64,000 bases of DNA from Onthophagus taurus (taxonomy: Eukaryota > Arthropoda > Insecta > Coleoptera > Scarabaeidae), in the NCBI RefSeq assembly GCF_036711975.1, contig NC_091975.1:8496501-8560500 (forward strand). Direction: 5' to 3'. Position 1 is the first letter of the stretch, and each line of letters starts with the position of its first letter. The position numbers were made by a program, and so were the translations under genes. Positions 45,501 to 58,000 of the stretch are shown here, piece by piece. The notes under the pieces were generated by a model. The model did not search any database. It was not told the DNA's origin and worked only from the letters and a program-made list of their open reading frames with translations.

Positions 45501-48500
45501 GAGCTTATAAATAAAAAATGGTAATAATTGGGTTCAATCTTGTTATGGATTTAATCTTTATAGCCCATTACTAAGGTTTTATGTATAAAAAGTATTTCCC
45601 CATAGCTTTTAGTTTTTGAGTTATGATTGAGTTAATTTTCAACAATTTTGATGTTTAATCGATTTAGAGCTTATAAATAAAAAATGGCAATAATTGGGTT
45701 CAATCTTGTTATGGATTTAATTTTTATGGACCATTACTAAGGTTTTATGTATAATAAGTATTTCCCCATCGCTTTTAGTTTTTGAGTTATGATTGAGTTA
45801 ATTTTCAACAATTTTGATGTTTAATCGATTTAGAGATTATAAATAAAAAATGATAATAATTGGGTTCAATCTTGTTATGAATTTAGTTTTTATGATCCAT
45901 TACTAAGGTTTTATGTATAAAAAGTATTTCCCCATCGCTTTTAGTTTTTGAGTTATAATTGAGTTAATTTTCGAAAATCAACAACTTTGCTGTTTAATCG
46001 ATTTAGAGCTTATAAATAAAAAATAATAATAATTGGGTTGAATCTTGTTATGGATTTAATCTTTATGGACCATTACTAAGGTTTTATGTATAAAAAGTAG
46101 TTCCCCATAGCTTTTAGTTTTTGAGTTATGATTGAGTTAATTTTCAACAATTTTGATGTTTAATCGATTTAGAGCTTATAAATAAAAAATGGCAATAATT
46201 GGGTTCAATCTTGTTATGGATTTAATCTTTATGGACCATTACTAAGGTTTTATGTATAATAAGTATTTCCCCATCGCTTTTAGTTTTTGAGTTATGATTG
46301 AGTTAATTTTCAACAATTTTGATGTTTAATCGATTTAGAGATTATAAATAAAAAATGGTAATAATTGGGTTCAATCTTGTTATGGATTTAACTTTTATGG
46401 ACCATTACTAAGGTTTTATGTATAAAAAATATTTCCCCATCACTTATAGTTTTTGAGTTAATTTTCGAAAATCAACAATTTTGATGTTTAATCGATTTAG
46501 AGCTTATAAATAAAAAATGGTAATAATTGGATTCAATCTTGTTATGGATTTAATCTTTATGGACCATTACTAAGGTTTTATGTATAAAAAATATTTCCCC
46601 ATCGCTTTTAGTTTTGAGTTAATTTTCGAAAATCAACAATTTTGATGTTTAATCGATTTAGAGCTTATAAATAAAAAATGGTAATAATTGGGTTCAATCT
46701 TGTTATGGATTTAATCTTTATAGCCCATTACTAAGGTTTTATGTATAAAAAGTATTTCCCCATAGCTTTTAGTTTTTGAGTTATGATTGAGTTAATTTTC
46801 AACAATTTTGATGTTTAATCGATTTAGAGCTTATAAATAAAAAATGGCAATAATTGGGTTCAATCTTGTTATGGATTTAATCTTTATGGACCATTACTAA
46901 GGTTTTATGTATAATAAGTATTTCCCCATCGCTTTTAGTTTTTGAGTTATGATTGAGTTAATTTTCAACAATTTTGATGTTTAATCGATTTAGAGATTAT
47001 AAATAAAAAATGATAATAATTGGGTTCAATCTTGTTATGAATTTAGTTTTTATGATCCATTACTAAGGTTTTATGTATAAAAAGTATTTCCCCATCGCTT
47101 TTAGTTTTTGAGTTATAATTGAGTTAATTTTCGAAAATCAACAACTTTGCTGTTTAATCGATTTAGAGCTTATAAATAAAAAATAATAATAATTGGGTTG
47201 AATCTTGTTATGGATTTAATCTTTATGGACCATTACTAAGGTTTTATGTATAAAAAGTAGTTCCCCATAGCTTTTAGTTTTTGAGTTATGATTGAGTTAA
47301 TTTTCAACAATTTTGATGTTTAATCGATTTAGAGCTTATAAATAAAAAATGGTAATAATTGGGTTCAATCTTGTTATGAATTTAGTTTTTATGATCCATT
47401 ACTAAGGTTTTATGTATAAAATGTTTTTGTCCATCGCTTTTAGTTTTTGAGTTAGAGCTTATAAATAAAAAATGGTAATAATTGGGTTCAATCTTGTTAT
47501 GGATCTAGTCATTATTGCCCATTACTAAGGTTTTATGTATAAAAAGTTTTTATCCATCGCTTTTAGTTTTTGAGTTATGATTGAGTTCATTTTCGAAAAT
47601 CAATTTTGATGTTTAATCGATTTAGAGCTTATAAATAAAAAATGGTAATAATTGGGTTCAATCTTGTTATGGATTTAGTCTTTATGGCCCATTACTAAGG
47701 TTTTATGTATAAAAAGTATTTCCCCATAGCTTTTAGTTTTTGAGTTAATTTTCGAAAATCAACAATTTTGATGTTTAATCGATTTAGAGCTTATAAATAA
47801 AAAATGGCAATAATTGTGTTCAATCTTGTTATGGATTTAGTCTTTATGGCCCATTACTAAGGTTTTATGTATAAAAAGTATTTCCCCATCGCTTTTAGTT
47901 TTTGAGTTAGTTTTTGAAAATCAACAATTTTGATGTTTAATCGATTTAGAGCTTATAAATAAAAAATGGCAATAATTGGGTTCAATCTTGTTATGGATTT
48001 AGTCTTTATGGCCCATTACTAAGGTTTTATGTATAAAAAGTTTTTGTCCATCGCTTTTAGTTTTTGAGTTATGATTGAGTTAATTTTCAACAATTTTGAT
48101 GTTTAATCGATTTAGAGCTTATAAATAAAAAATGGTAATAATTGGGTTCAATCTTTTTATGGATCTAGTCTTTATGGACTATTACTAAGGTTTTATGTAT
48201 AAAAAGTTTTTGTCCATCGCTTTTAGTTTTTGAGTTATGGTTGAGTTAATTTTCAACAATTTTGATGTTTAATCGATTTAGAGCTTATAAATAAAAAATG
48301 GTAATGATTGGGTTCAATCTTGTTATGAATTTAATCTTTATGGCCCATTACTAAGGTTTTATGTATAAAAAGTTTTTGTCCATCTCCTTTAGTTTTTGAG
48401 TTATGATTGAGTTCATTTTCGAAAATCAATTTTGATGTTTAATCAATTTAGAGCTTATAAATAAAAAATGGTAATAATTGGGTTCAATCTTGTTATGAAG

Positions 48501-48595
48501 CTAGTCTTTATGGCCCATTACTAAGGTTTTATGTATAAAAAGTATTTCTCCATCGCTTTTAGTTTTTGAGTTATAATTGCGTTAATTTTCAAAAA
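42567..48595. repeat. Satellite D array, 161-166-bp monomer, about 37 copies
   Basis: ACTAAGGTTTTATGTATAAA recurs every 161-166 bp (42616, 42782, 42944, 43105 and 43271). Units carry TTTAATCGATTTAGAGCTTA, GGTAATAATTGGGTTCAATC and CGCTTTTAGTTTTTGAGTTA. The variant ATTGGATTCA appears at 43551, 44711, 45366 and 46526, giving higher-order steps of 1,160, 655 and 1,160 bp. Units after about 47400 are more diverged. Non-coding. Confidence 0.95.
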
Positions 48596-48779
48596 AAAGC
48601 CAAAAGCTTTTGACCAGACACAGTTAATTGTGCAGGTGACTCGCTACTTTTTTCCTTGTTTAATATAAAATCGAACAACTTCCACATCTTTCTCCCGTTT
48701 TTATTAACCTGCAATGCCAACTTTTCGTAATAACTTCAAATATTGTTTTTGCTAGACGAAACTGCAACAAGAGATTTTA

Positions 48780-48945
48780 TATATCGTATTGGGATTGTTA
48801 CAATGAGGTTGCTAAAGACAAACCTGATATAAATAAAGTTGTATTCAATGAAAAAAGTCCTATTGGGGTGAACTTGATTATTATCTGCAGTGTCCAACAC
48901 CCAAAAAAGATACTAATTCATGTGAATGGTGGAGTACTAAGTAAT
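48780..48945 (+). pseudogene. hAT transposase C-terminal fragment
   Basis: One frame near 48860-48943 reads YWGELDYYLQCPTPKKDTNS then CEWWSTK. This has the E..YL..P......WW pattern of the hAT dimerisation domain. It is too short and broken to be functional. Confidence 0.55.
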
Positions 48946-49209
48946 AGGTATTTAATATATAATAAGATATTTGGTTAAAAAATGGATATCCGTTCCACCA
49001 CTATATCAGAGTATCTTATGCAGGGTGGTCAATGACTTACACCCGTCCTCAAATGTAACTAATGACAACAATAATACAAACATGGACCAAAAACTGTCAA
49101 AATTCCATAGCTTTCTAATAAAAAAAATGCAATAAGTACATGTTTTAACAAATTTCTCAAAATGAAGCATACTATAATAAATAGGTATAGGAATGTTTAT
49201 AGATAATTT

Positions 49210-49560
49210 GTAGAGAATTAAATTCGCTTTCTGATAAGTTAACAAAATATGTACCATTTAAAATTTTCGAGTTTCTCCCCATTAAATATGGAGAAACGGT
49301 AATTTAATTTTTGACCACCTGTATAAGATACCCAACAAATGACAATCTATTTGACAGCATCTGAAGAGTAATAGTTGGCTGAGATATGGGGTTTTAAAGA
49401 GCATGTTGAAATTTACCAAAAACACCAAAATAACTCGAAAACGAAAAACGCTAGGTACTTTTATCAAATTCAACCTATTCTTTTACTTATTAATAAAAAC
49501 TATAGCATTCCATTTAAAATAACGAAATTATGATCATAGTGAAACCTGAAAAAGTTCTAA
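49210..49560. repeat. Dispersed repeat, copy 2 (see 283-665)
   Basis: Same blocks as 283-665: TAGAGAATTAAATTC, CCATTTAAAATTTTC, GACAGCATCTGAAGAGTAAT and TATAGCATTCCATTTAAAAT. Here it adjoins the right inverted end of the 42168-49584 element. Confidence 0.7.
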
Positions 49561-49586
49561 CGAACTAATTACGTGAGACACCTGTA

Positions 49587-50900
49587 TTGATACAAAACTA
49601 TACGGTTCTCAAAAATAAAAGAGTCCATGAAGCTACATTTTTCCAAGATGTAGGACTCCATCAAGCCCAAGTTGATGCCATATTGATACAAATCTACGTA
49701 GTTTTCAAAAACGTATAACTTAAGCCTTCTGCACACGAGACACTCGTCATAGACGCATAATAAGCGTCATAAAAACTATTATTGTTTTCCTAACTAGAAA
49801 CTTTCGAGTTAAGCCGTGCGTCTTTTAAAAACGCTTTGGACGCCATGTTAATGACTAATTAGTGTCTAATTGTCAACTAAGTTGTTCTTGTCAAATGAGA
49901 TTTGAATTTCGCCACTTCGAACTTATTTCTGAACCTTGTTTTCTAGGTCTAGTGGTAGTGCTAGTGTTAGTTTAACGTTTTACCTAATTCCATTATGAAA
50001 ATGAAATTTGACATGTCTTTTTGGCGTTATGTAACGTCACTTTTTTTATAACTAGTGATGTAATGAATTCTATTACCTAACTACAAATTGATAAATTGAC
50101 AATCTGTCATTAATAGTCAAGTTTTGAACAAAAATTGCTTTTTCAATGGAATTAAATAAACTTATTTAATAAGTTTACCATAATATGAGACTAGTTTTAA
50201 AAAGAATAAATAAAAAGGGATTTACCATACTTTCTGGTTTAATTAAATTCTGACACATGACTATGGGGGTTTGATCCTGAAATATCAAGATTAATCAATT
50301 AGTTAAATTGAAAAAAAGATGATAAAGGTTACTCTTAATATATTTTTTTGATAAATATTTAAGAATAAATGTTTAAAATTAATAAAAGAAATTAAAATAC
50401 CTTTATGGGAAGAAGGGGGTAATTTATATCTCATATTATTTTCACTGGATCTTGAGGTCATATTAGATTTCTTGTACACGATGCTAATTTAATCTAAAAT
50501 AAATTGTTAAAAAAATAAATAGCAATTAAAGGGTTTTTCTATATCTTGAAAAAAAAAGTTAAATTATCAGAAAACGCTTATTTATACAAAAAAGAAATAT
50601 TACAAGGAAATTAGGTTAATTAAAAATAAATAGAACTAAATAAGTAAAAAAGAATGAGAGAAAATCCATTTTTTGTTTTATACAAGTTTTCAAATACAAA
50701 AAAAATCTACAAAATTTTTCTTTCATTATTTTTTTTTTTGTAGTTTACTTTAATTAAATTAAAATGCCGACAGACAGACGTTTATTATTAAAAAATATGA
50801 CAGCTGTTTTTTTTTAATTACATCCGTTTTTAAAAATTACATCATCTTTCAATTTAATTCTAGTTTATTATGTTTAATTTCTAAATATTGATGACTGTCT
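49587..50900. other. Intergenic stretch with no recognised gene
   Basis: AT-rich sequence with a few repeat words (TCTAGGTCTAGTGGTAGTGC near 49945). No coding region or RNA gene was seen. Confidence 0.4.
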
Positions 50901-52010
50901 GGTGACAAACTCATATTCTTTTTATTTAATTCATTAATGGAAAATTAAAAAAGAAACTTGGAAAGAAACCCTCAAAATCATCCATAAAACCCATCTTGAA
51001 TTATAAATTATAAGCACACAGCCAATAAATACACTCTGTCTACAAAAAAAAAATAATAATAATAATAGTAATAAAAATAAAAGGTTTTAAAGGAAAATAA
51101 AACTGTTAATAAACTTTTTCAAAATGAATTTTAGGTGTACTTTGATGGCTTCTTATTTTATTTATTTCACTTTCCCATTTAAATGGAATAAATTTTTTTT
51201 ATTACAATTCAAAGTCACTATTACGATTGGCACACTAACGTTTTTTTCTTCATCTTTTTATATATTTTTCTTCATGAACAATTCTATTTTTTTTGTATGT
51301 ATAAGTGTATATATTATATACGGGGTGTTTAATTAAAGAGAAAATTTAGATTTATTTTTTCATTAATATCAAAAAGAAATGCTTTATTTTTTATTTTTAG
51401 ATTTATTTTAAGTTGTATGTCGAATTAAAAAAAAGTTGGAATGGTTTTTTTTATATTAAAAACTTTCTCTTTAAAGACACCTTAATATAAGTATATTTCT
51501 ATTATTAAGGCGGATACAAAATCATGAATCTTTTCTTATAATGCTTTTTAATTAAAACGAAAAATATGAGAGGTAGTATTAATAAAAAATAAAATTAAAT
51601 CGATTTTTCGTAACGAAATAATTCCGATTTTACAACCGCCTCAAAAAAAAAAAAAAAAAAGATAATTTATTAAAACCAACTTTACCATTACTCATAATAA
51701 TAATAATTACTATTATTTCCCTCTTAAAAAAAATTCTTCAATTCTTATCTTCTCTCTATTTATTAATTTTTTTCTTATTCTTCCCACTTATTTCGTCTTT
51801 CTTCCCATATATTTTTTCTTCTTTAAATCAGAGCACACTATACACGTCCAACACGCGTTTTATTCATTTTTTTTATTATTTATTATTAAATTAACGTCCG
51901 CACGTTCGTTCGGTTTTCTAATATAATAGTAGTAGGTAAATTGGGTATGTAAAAAGAAGGAGAAGGGTCTCTTTTAGCGATAATTGTGGTCTTCAATAGG
52001 GGGCCGACTA
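50900..52010 (-). other. Probable 3' UTR of rasputin/G3BP and downstream flank
   Basis: Directly after the rasputin stop on the minus strand. The region is AT-rich with poly-T runs on the plus strand. Several minus-strand AATAAA motifs are present, so the poly(A) site cannot be chosen by eye. Confidence 0.35.
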
Positions 52011-55000
52011 CTAGCGTCGATTTCCAGGACCGTACGCGTTATTTTGACCTCGATTTGGGGGACCACCACTTCCGCTGCCTCTGTTAAAGTTGCTCGGTCC
52101 ACGATTACCACCTGGACCACCCGTTGGGGGACCTCCACCTCTGTTTGGACCACCTCCTGGTGCTCCTCGTCTTTGTCCACCTCCGTTATCTCTATCTCTA
52201 GGCCTTGGACCGCCAATTCCACCTCCGCCATTATTATCTGGACCACCTTGGCGTCCATTTCCAGGTCCAAATTGACGATCTTTCATTTTCTTTTCTTCGA
52301 CGTTTAACATCGTACCGGTTTTATCATTATTTGGGAAAAATATCGGCTAAAAATAAGACAGATATGATTTTTTTAATTTATCTAACCCTAATCATTTCAT
52401 AAAACTTTTACAACATATTTTTTTTCTCCAAATTTTTATAACCAAACAGCAACATATTTATATCTTCCCCCAAAGTATCATCTTTTAGCTTTAAAATGAT
52501 ACATGAATCAATAGTGTACTTCAATAAATAACCCAGATACGATTTTTTGAATTTATTCTTTTAAAACATAAAATCCTAGTTCTTTCTTAAGACTTTTAAT
52601 AACTTTTTTTTCGAAATTTTTGTAATCATACCACATTAAATTTATGATTTATCATAAAATATCATCTTTTTGCTCTAATTTAACATATAAATCAATTCTG
52701 TACTACTAAAAATAAGACAGATATGATTTTTTTTTAGTTTATCTAACTCTAATCCTTTCATAAAACTTTTACAACATATTTTTTTTCTCAAAATTTTTAT
52801 AACCAAACAGCAACATATTTATATCTTCCCCCAAAGTATCATCTTTCAGCTTTAAAATGATACATGAATCAATATTGTACTTCAATAAATACCCCAGATA
52901 CGATTTTTTGAATTTATCCTTTTTAAGACATAAAATCCTAGTTCTTTTTTAAGACTTTCAACAACTTTTATCACATTATATTTATAACCTATCATAAAAT
53001 ATCATCTTTTGGCTCTAATTTAACATATAAATCAATTTTGTACTCCTAAAAATAAGACAGATATGATTTTTTTAGTTTATCTAACCCTAATCTTTTCATA
53101 AAACTTTTTCAACATTTTTTTTTCTCAAAATTTTTATAACCAAACAGCAACATGTTTATATCTTCCCCCAAAGTATCATCTTTTAGCTTTAAAATGATAC
53201 ATGAATCAATAGTGCACTTCAATAAATAACCCAGATACGATTTTTTGAATTTATCCTTTTTACGACATAAAATCCTAGTTCTTTTTTAAGACTTTCAACA
53301 TTTTTTTTTCGAAATTTTTGTAATCATACCACATTAAATTTATGATTTATCATAAAATATCATCTTTTGGCTCTAATTTAACATATAAATCAATTTTGTA
53401 CTCCTAAAAATAAGACAGATATGATTTTTTTTGGTTTATCTAACCCTAATCCTTTCATAAAACTTTTTCAACACTTTTTTCTCAAAATTTTTATAACCAA
53501 ACAGCAACATGTTTATATCTTCCCCCAAAGTATCATCTTTTAGCTTTAAAATGATACATGAATCAATATTGTACTTCAATAAATAACCCAAATACGATTT
53601 CTTGAATTTATCCTTTTTACGACATAAAATCCTAGTTCTCTTTTAAGACTTTCAACAACTTTTTTTTCGAAATTTTTGTAATCATACCACATTAAATTTA
53701 TGATTTATCATAAAATATCATCTTTTTGCTCTAATTTAACATATAAATCAATTCTGTACTCCTAAAAATAAGACAGATATGATTTTTTTAAGTTTATCTA
53801 ACCCTAATCTTTTCATAAAACTTTTACAACATATTTTTTTTCTCCAAATTTTTATAACCAAACAGCAACATATTTATATCTTCCCCCAAAGTATCATCTT
53901 TTAGCTTTAAAATGATACATGAATCAATAGTGTACTTCAATAAATAACCCAGATACGATTTTTTGAATTTATCCTTTTTACGACATAAAATCCTAGTTCT
54001 TTTTTAAGACTTTCAACAACTTTTTTTTCGAAATTTTTGTAATCATACCACATTAAATTTATGATTTATCATAAAATATCATCTTTTTGCTCTAATTTAA
54101 CATATAAATCAATTCTGTACTACTAAAAATAAGACAGATATGATTTTTTTTTAGTTTATATAACCCTAATCCTTTCATAAAACTTTTACAACATATTTTT
54201 TTTCTCAAAATTTTTATAACCAAACAGCAACATATTTATATCTTCCCCCAAAGTATCATCTTTCAGCTTTAAAATGATACATGAATCAATATTGTACTCC
54301 AATAAATAACCCAGATACGATTTTTTGAATTTATCCTTTTTATGACATAAAATCCTAGTTCTTTTTTAAGACTTTCAACAACTTTTTTTTCGAAATTTTT
54401 GTAATAATACCACATTATATTTATGACCTATCATAAAATATCATCTTTTTGCTCTAATTTAACATATAAATCAATTTTGTACTCCTAAAAATAAGACAGA
54501 TATAATTTTTTTTAGTTTATCTAACCCTAATCTTTTCATAAAACTTTTACAACATATTTTTTTTCTGAAAATTTTTATAACCAAACAGCAACATGTTTAT
54601 ATTTCCCCCCAAAGTATCATCTTTTAGCTTTAAAATGATACATGAATCAATAGTGTACTTCAATAAATAACCCAGATACGATTTTTTGAATTTATCCTTT
54701 TTACGACATAAAATCCTAGTTCTTTTTTAAGACTTTCAACAACTTTTTTTTCGAAATTTTTGTAATCATACCACATTATATTTATGATTTATCATAAAAT
54801 ATCATCTTTTGGCTCTAATTTAACATATAAATCAATTCTGTACTCCTAAAAATAAGACAGATATGATTTTTTTTGGTTTATCTAACCCTAATCCTTTCAT
54901 AAAACTTTTTCAACACTTTTTTCTCAAAATTTTTATAACCAAACAGCAACATGTTTATATCTTCCCCCACAGTATCATCTTTTAGCTTTAAAATGATACA

Positions 55001-58000
55001 TGAATCAATATTGTACTTCAATAAATAACCCAAATACGATTTCTTGAATTTATCCTTTTTACGACATAAAATCCTAGTTCTCTTTTAAGACTTTCAACAA
55101 CTTTTTTTTCGAAATTTTTGTAATCATACCACATTAAATTTATGATTTATCATAAAATATCATCTTTTTGCTCTAATTTAACATATAAATCAATTCTGTA
55201 CTCCTAAAAATAAGACAGATATGATTTTTTTAAGTTTATCTAACCCTAATCTTTTCATAAAACTTTTACAACATATTTTTTTTCTCCAAATTTTTATAAC
55301 CAAACAGCAACATATTTATATCTTCCCCCAAAGTATCATCTTTTAGCTTTAAAATGATACATGAATCAATAGTGTACTTCAATAAATAACCCAGATACGA
55401 TTTTTTGAATTTATCCTTTTTACGACATAAAATCCTAGTTCATTTTTAAGACTTTCAACAACTTTTTTTTCAAAATTTTTGTAATCATACCACATTATAT
55501 TTATGACCTATCATAAAATATCATCTTTTGGTTCTAATTTAACATATAAATCAATTTTGTACTCCTAAAAATAAGACAGATATGATTTTTTTAGTTTATC
55601 TAACCCTAATCTTCTCATAAAACTTTTTCAACATTTTTTTTTCTCAAAATTTTTATAACCAAACAGCAACATATTTATATCTTCCCCCAAAGTATCATCT
55701 TTTAGCTTTAAAAAGATACATAAATCAATAGCGTACTCCAATAAATAACCCAGATATGATTTTTTTAATTTATGCTTTTTACGACATAAAATTCTAGTTC
55801 TTTTTTAAGACTTTCAACAACTTTTTTTTCGAAATTTTTGTAATCATACCACATTAAATTTATGATTTATCATAAAATATCATCTTTTTGCTCTAATTTA
55901 CATATAAATCAATTCTGTACTCCTAAAAATAAGACAGATATGCTTTTTTTAGTTTATCTAACCCTAATTCTTTCATAAAACTTTTACAACATATTTTTTT
56001 TCTCAAAATTTTTATAACCAAACAGCAACATGTTTATATCTTCCCCCAAAGTATCATCTTTTAGCTTTAAAATGATACATGAATCAATACTGTACATCAA
56101 TAAATAACCCAGATACGATTTTTTTAATTTATTCTTTTAAAACATAAAATCCTAGTTCTTTCTTAAGACTTTTCATAACTTTTTTTTCGAAATTTTTGTA
56201 ATCATACCACATTAAATTTATGATTTATCATAAAATATCATCTTTTTGCTCTAATTTAACATATAAATCAATTTTGTATTCCTAAAAATAAGACAGATAT
56301 GATTTTTTTTAGTTTATCTAACCCTAATCCTTTCATAAAACTTTTTCAACATTTTTTTCTCAAAATTTTTATAACGAAACAGCAACATGTTTATATCTTC
56401 CCCCAAACTATCATCTTTTAGCTTTAAAATGATACATGAATCAATACTGTACTTCAATAAATAACCCAGATACGATTTTTTGAATTTATCCTTTTTACGA
56501 CATAAAATTCTAGTTCTTTAATAACATTTTTTTCGAAATTTTTGTAATCATACCACATTATATTTATGATTTATCATAAAATATCATCTTTTTGCTCTAA
56601 TTTAACATATAAATCAATTCTGTACTCCTAAAAATAAGACAGATATGATTTTTTTAGGTTTATCTAACCCTAATGGTTTCATAAAACTTTTACAACATTT
56701 TTCCTCAAAATTTTTATAACCATACAGCAACATGTTTATGTTTTCTCCTAAAGTATCATCTTTTAGCTTTAAAATGATACATGAATCAATACTGTACTCC
56801 AATAAATAACCCAGATACGATTTTTTGAATTTATCCTTTTTATGACATAAAATCCTAGTTCTTTTTTAAGACTTTCAACAACTTTTTTTTCGAAATTTTT
56901 GTAATAATACCACATTATATTTATGACCTATCATAAAATATCATCTTTTTGCTCTAATTTAACATATAAATCAATTTTGTACTCCTAAAAATAAGACAGA
57001 TATAATTTTTTTTTAGTTTATCTAACCCTAATCCTTTCATAAAACTTTTTCAACATTTTTTTTTCAAAATTTTTATAACCAAACAGCAACATGATTATGT
57101 CTTCTCCCAAAGTATCATATTTTAGCTTTAAAATGATACATGAATCAATAATATACTCCAATAAATAACCCAAACACGATTTTTTGAATTTATCCTTTTT
57201 AAGACATAAAATCCTAGTTATTTTTTAAGACTTTCAACAACTTTTTTTTCGAAATTTTTGTAATCATACCACATTATATTTATGATCTATCATAAAATAT
57301 CATCTTTTGGCTCTAATTTAACATATAAATCAATTCTGTACTCCTAAAAATAAGACAGATATGATTTTTTTAGTTTATCTAACCCTAATCTTTTCATAAA
57401 ACTTTTTCAACATTTTTTTTCTCAAAATTTTTATAACCAAACAGTAACATGTTTATATCTTCCCCTAAAGTATCATCTTTTAGATTTAAAATGATACATG
57501 AATCAATTCTGTACTCCTAAAAATAAGACAGATACGATTTTTTTTAGTTTATCTAACCTTAATCCTTTCATAAAACTTTTTCAACATTCTTTTTCTCAAA
57601 ATTTGTCCCAAAGTATGTTTTTTAATTATGTTATACATATATTAATTAATAATTTTAATAACTTACTTTAGCAGCTAAACAATCCATAACGCCTTGTTGA
57701 GTCTCATAAGTTATAAATCCATAATTAGGGGTGATTCTAGCTCCCATAACACCGCCTTTACTTTGTTTTGAATGGATACGTAAATCAACAATATGGCCAA
57801 ATTGGGAGAAAATCTCTCTGAGATCTTCTTCTGTTGCAGTGTGGGGTAAATTTCCCAAAAATAATTGGTTGGTGTCGTTATAATTGTTACCTTGAGATCG
57901 CCTGCGCTCATCAACTAAATAATTAAAAAAAATAATAATTAATTTTATTTTTTTTAAGTTTTATTTATCAAACCATCATCATTTTGCCTTCCAGGGCCTC

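Larger units (their letters stand above)
42168..49584. mobile_element. 7.4-kb TA-flanked inverted-repeat element filled with satellite D
   Basis: The left end CAGGTGTCTCGCGTAAC and right end (reverse complement CAGGTGTCTCACGTAAT) match, and TA lies at both borders (42166-42167 and 49585-49586), as in Tc1/mariner insertions. Similarity continues inward: GGAATGCTATAGTTTTTA-like sequence lies about 80-100 bp inside both ends. Between them are a hAT MITE, about 37 satellite units, and a scrap of hAT transposase. No transposase for its own ends is seen. It could be one element that gained a tandem core, or two solo elements around an array. Confidence 0.65.

Noticed and set aside
51984-52307. Open frames on either strand overlapping the rasputin RGG exon
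   Set aside because: Shadows of the Gly/Arg-rich coding repeat; only the frame joining the RRM exon in phase is supported.
52347-57620. Telomere-like CTAACCCTAATC words
   Set aside because: They occur once per satellite E dimer, not as a tandem telomeric array, and insect telomeres usually use TTAGG.
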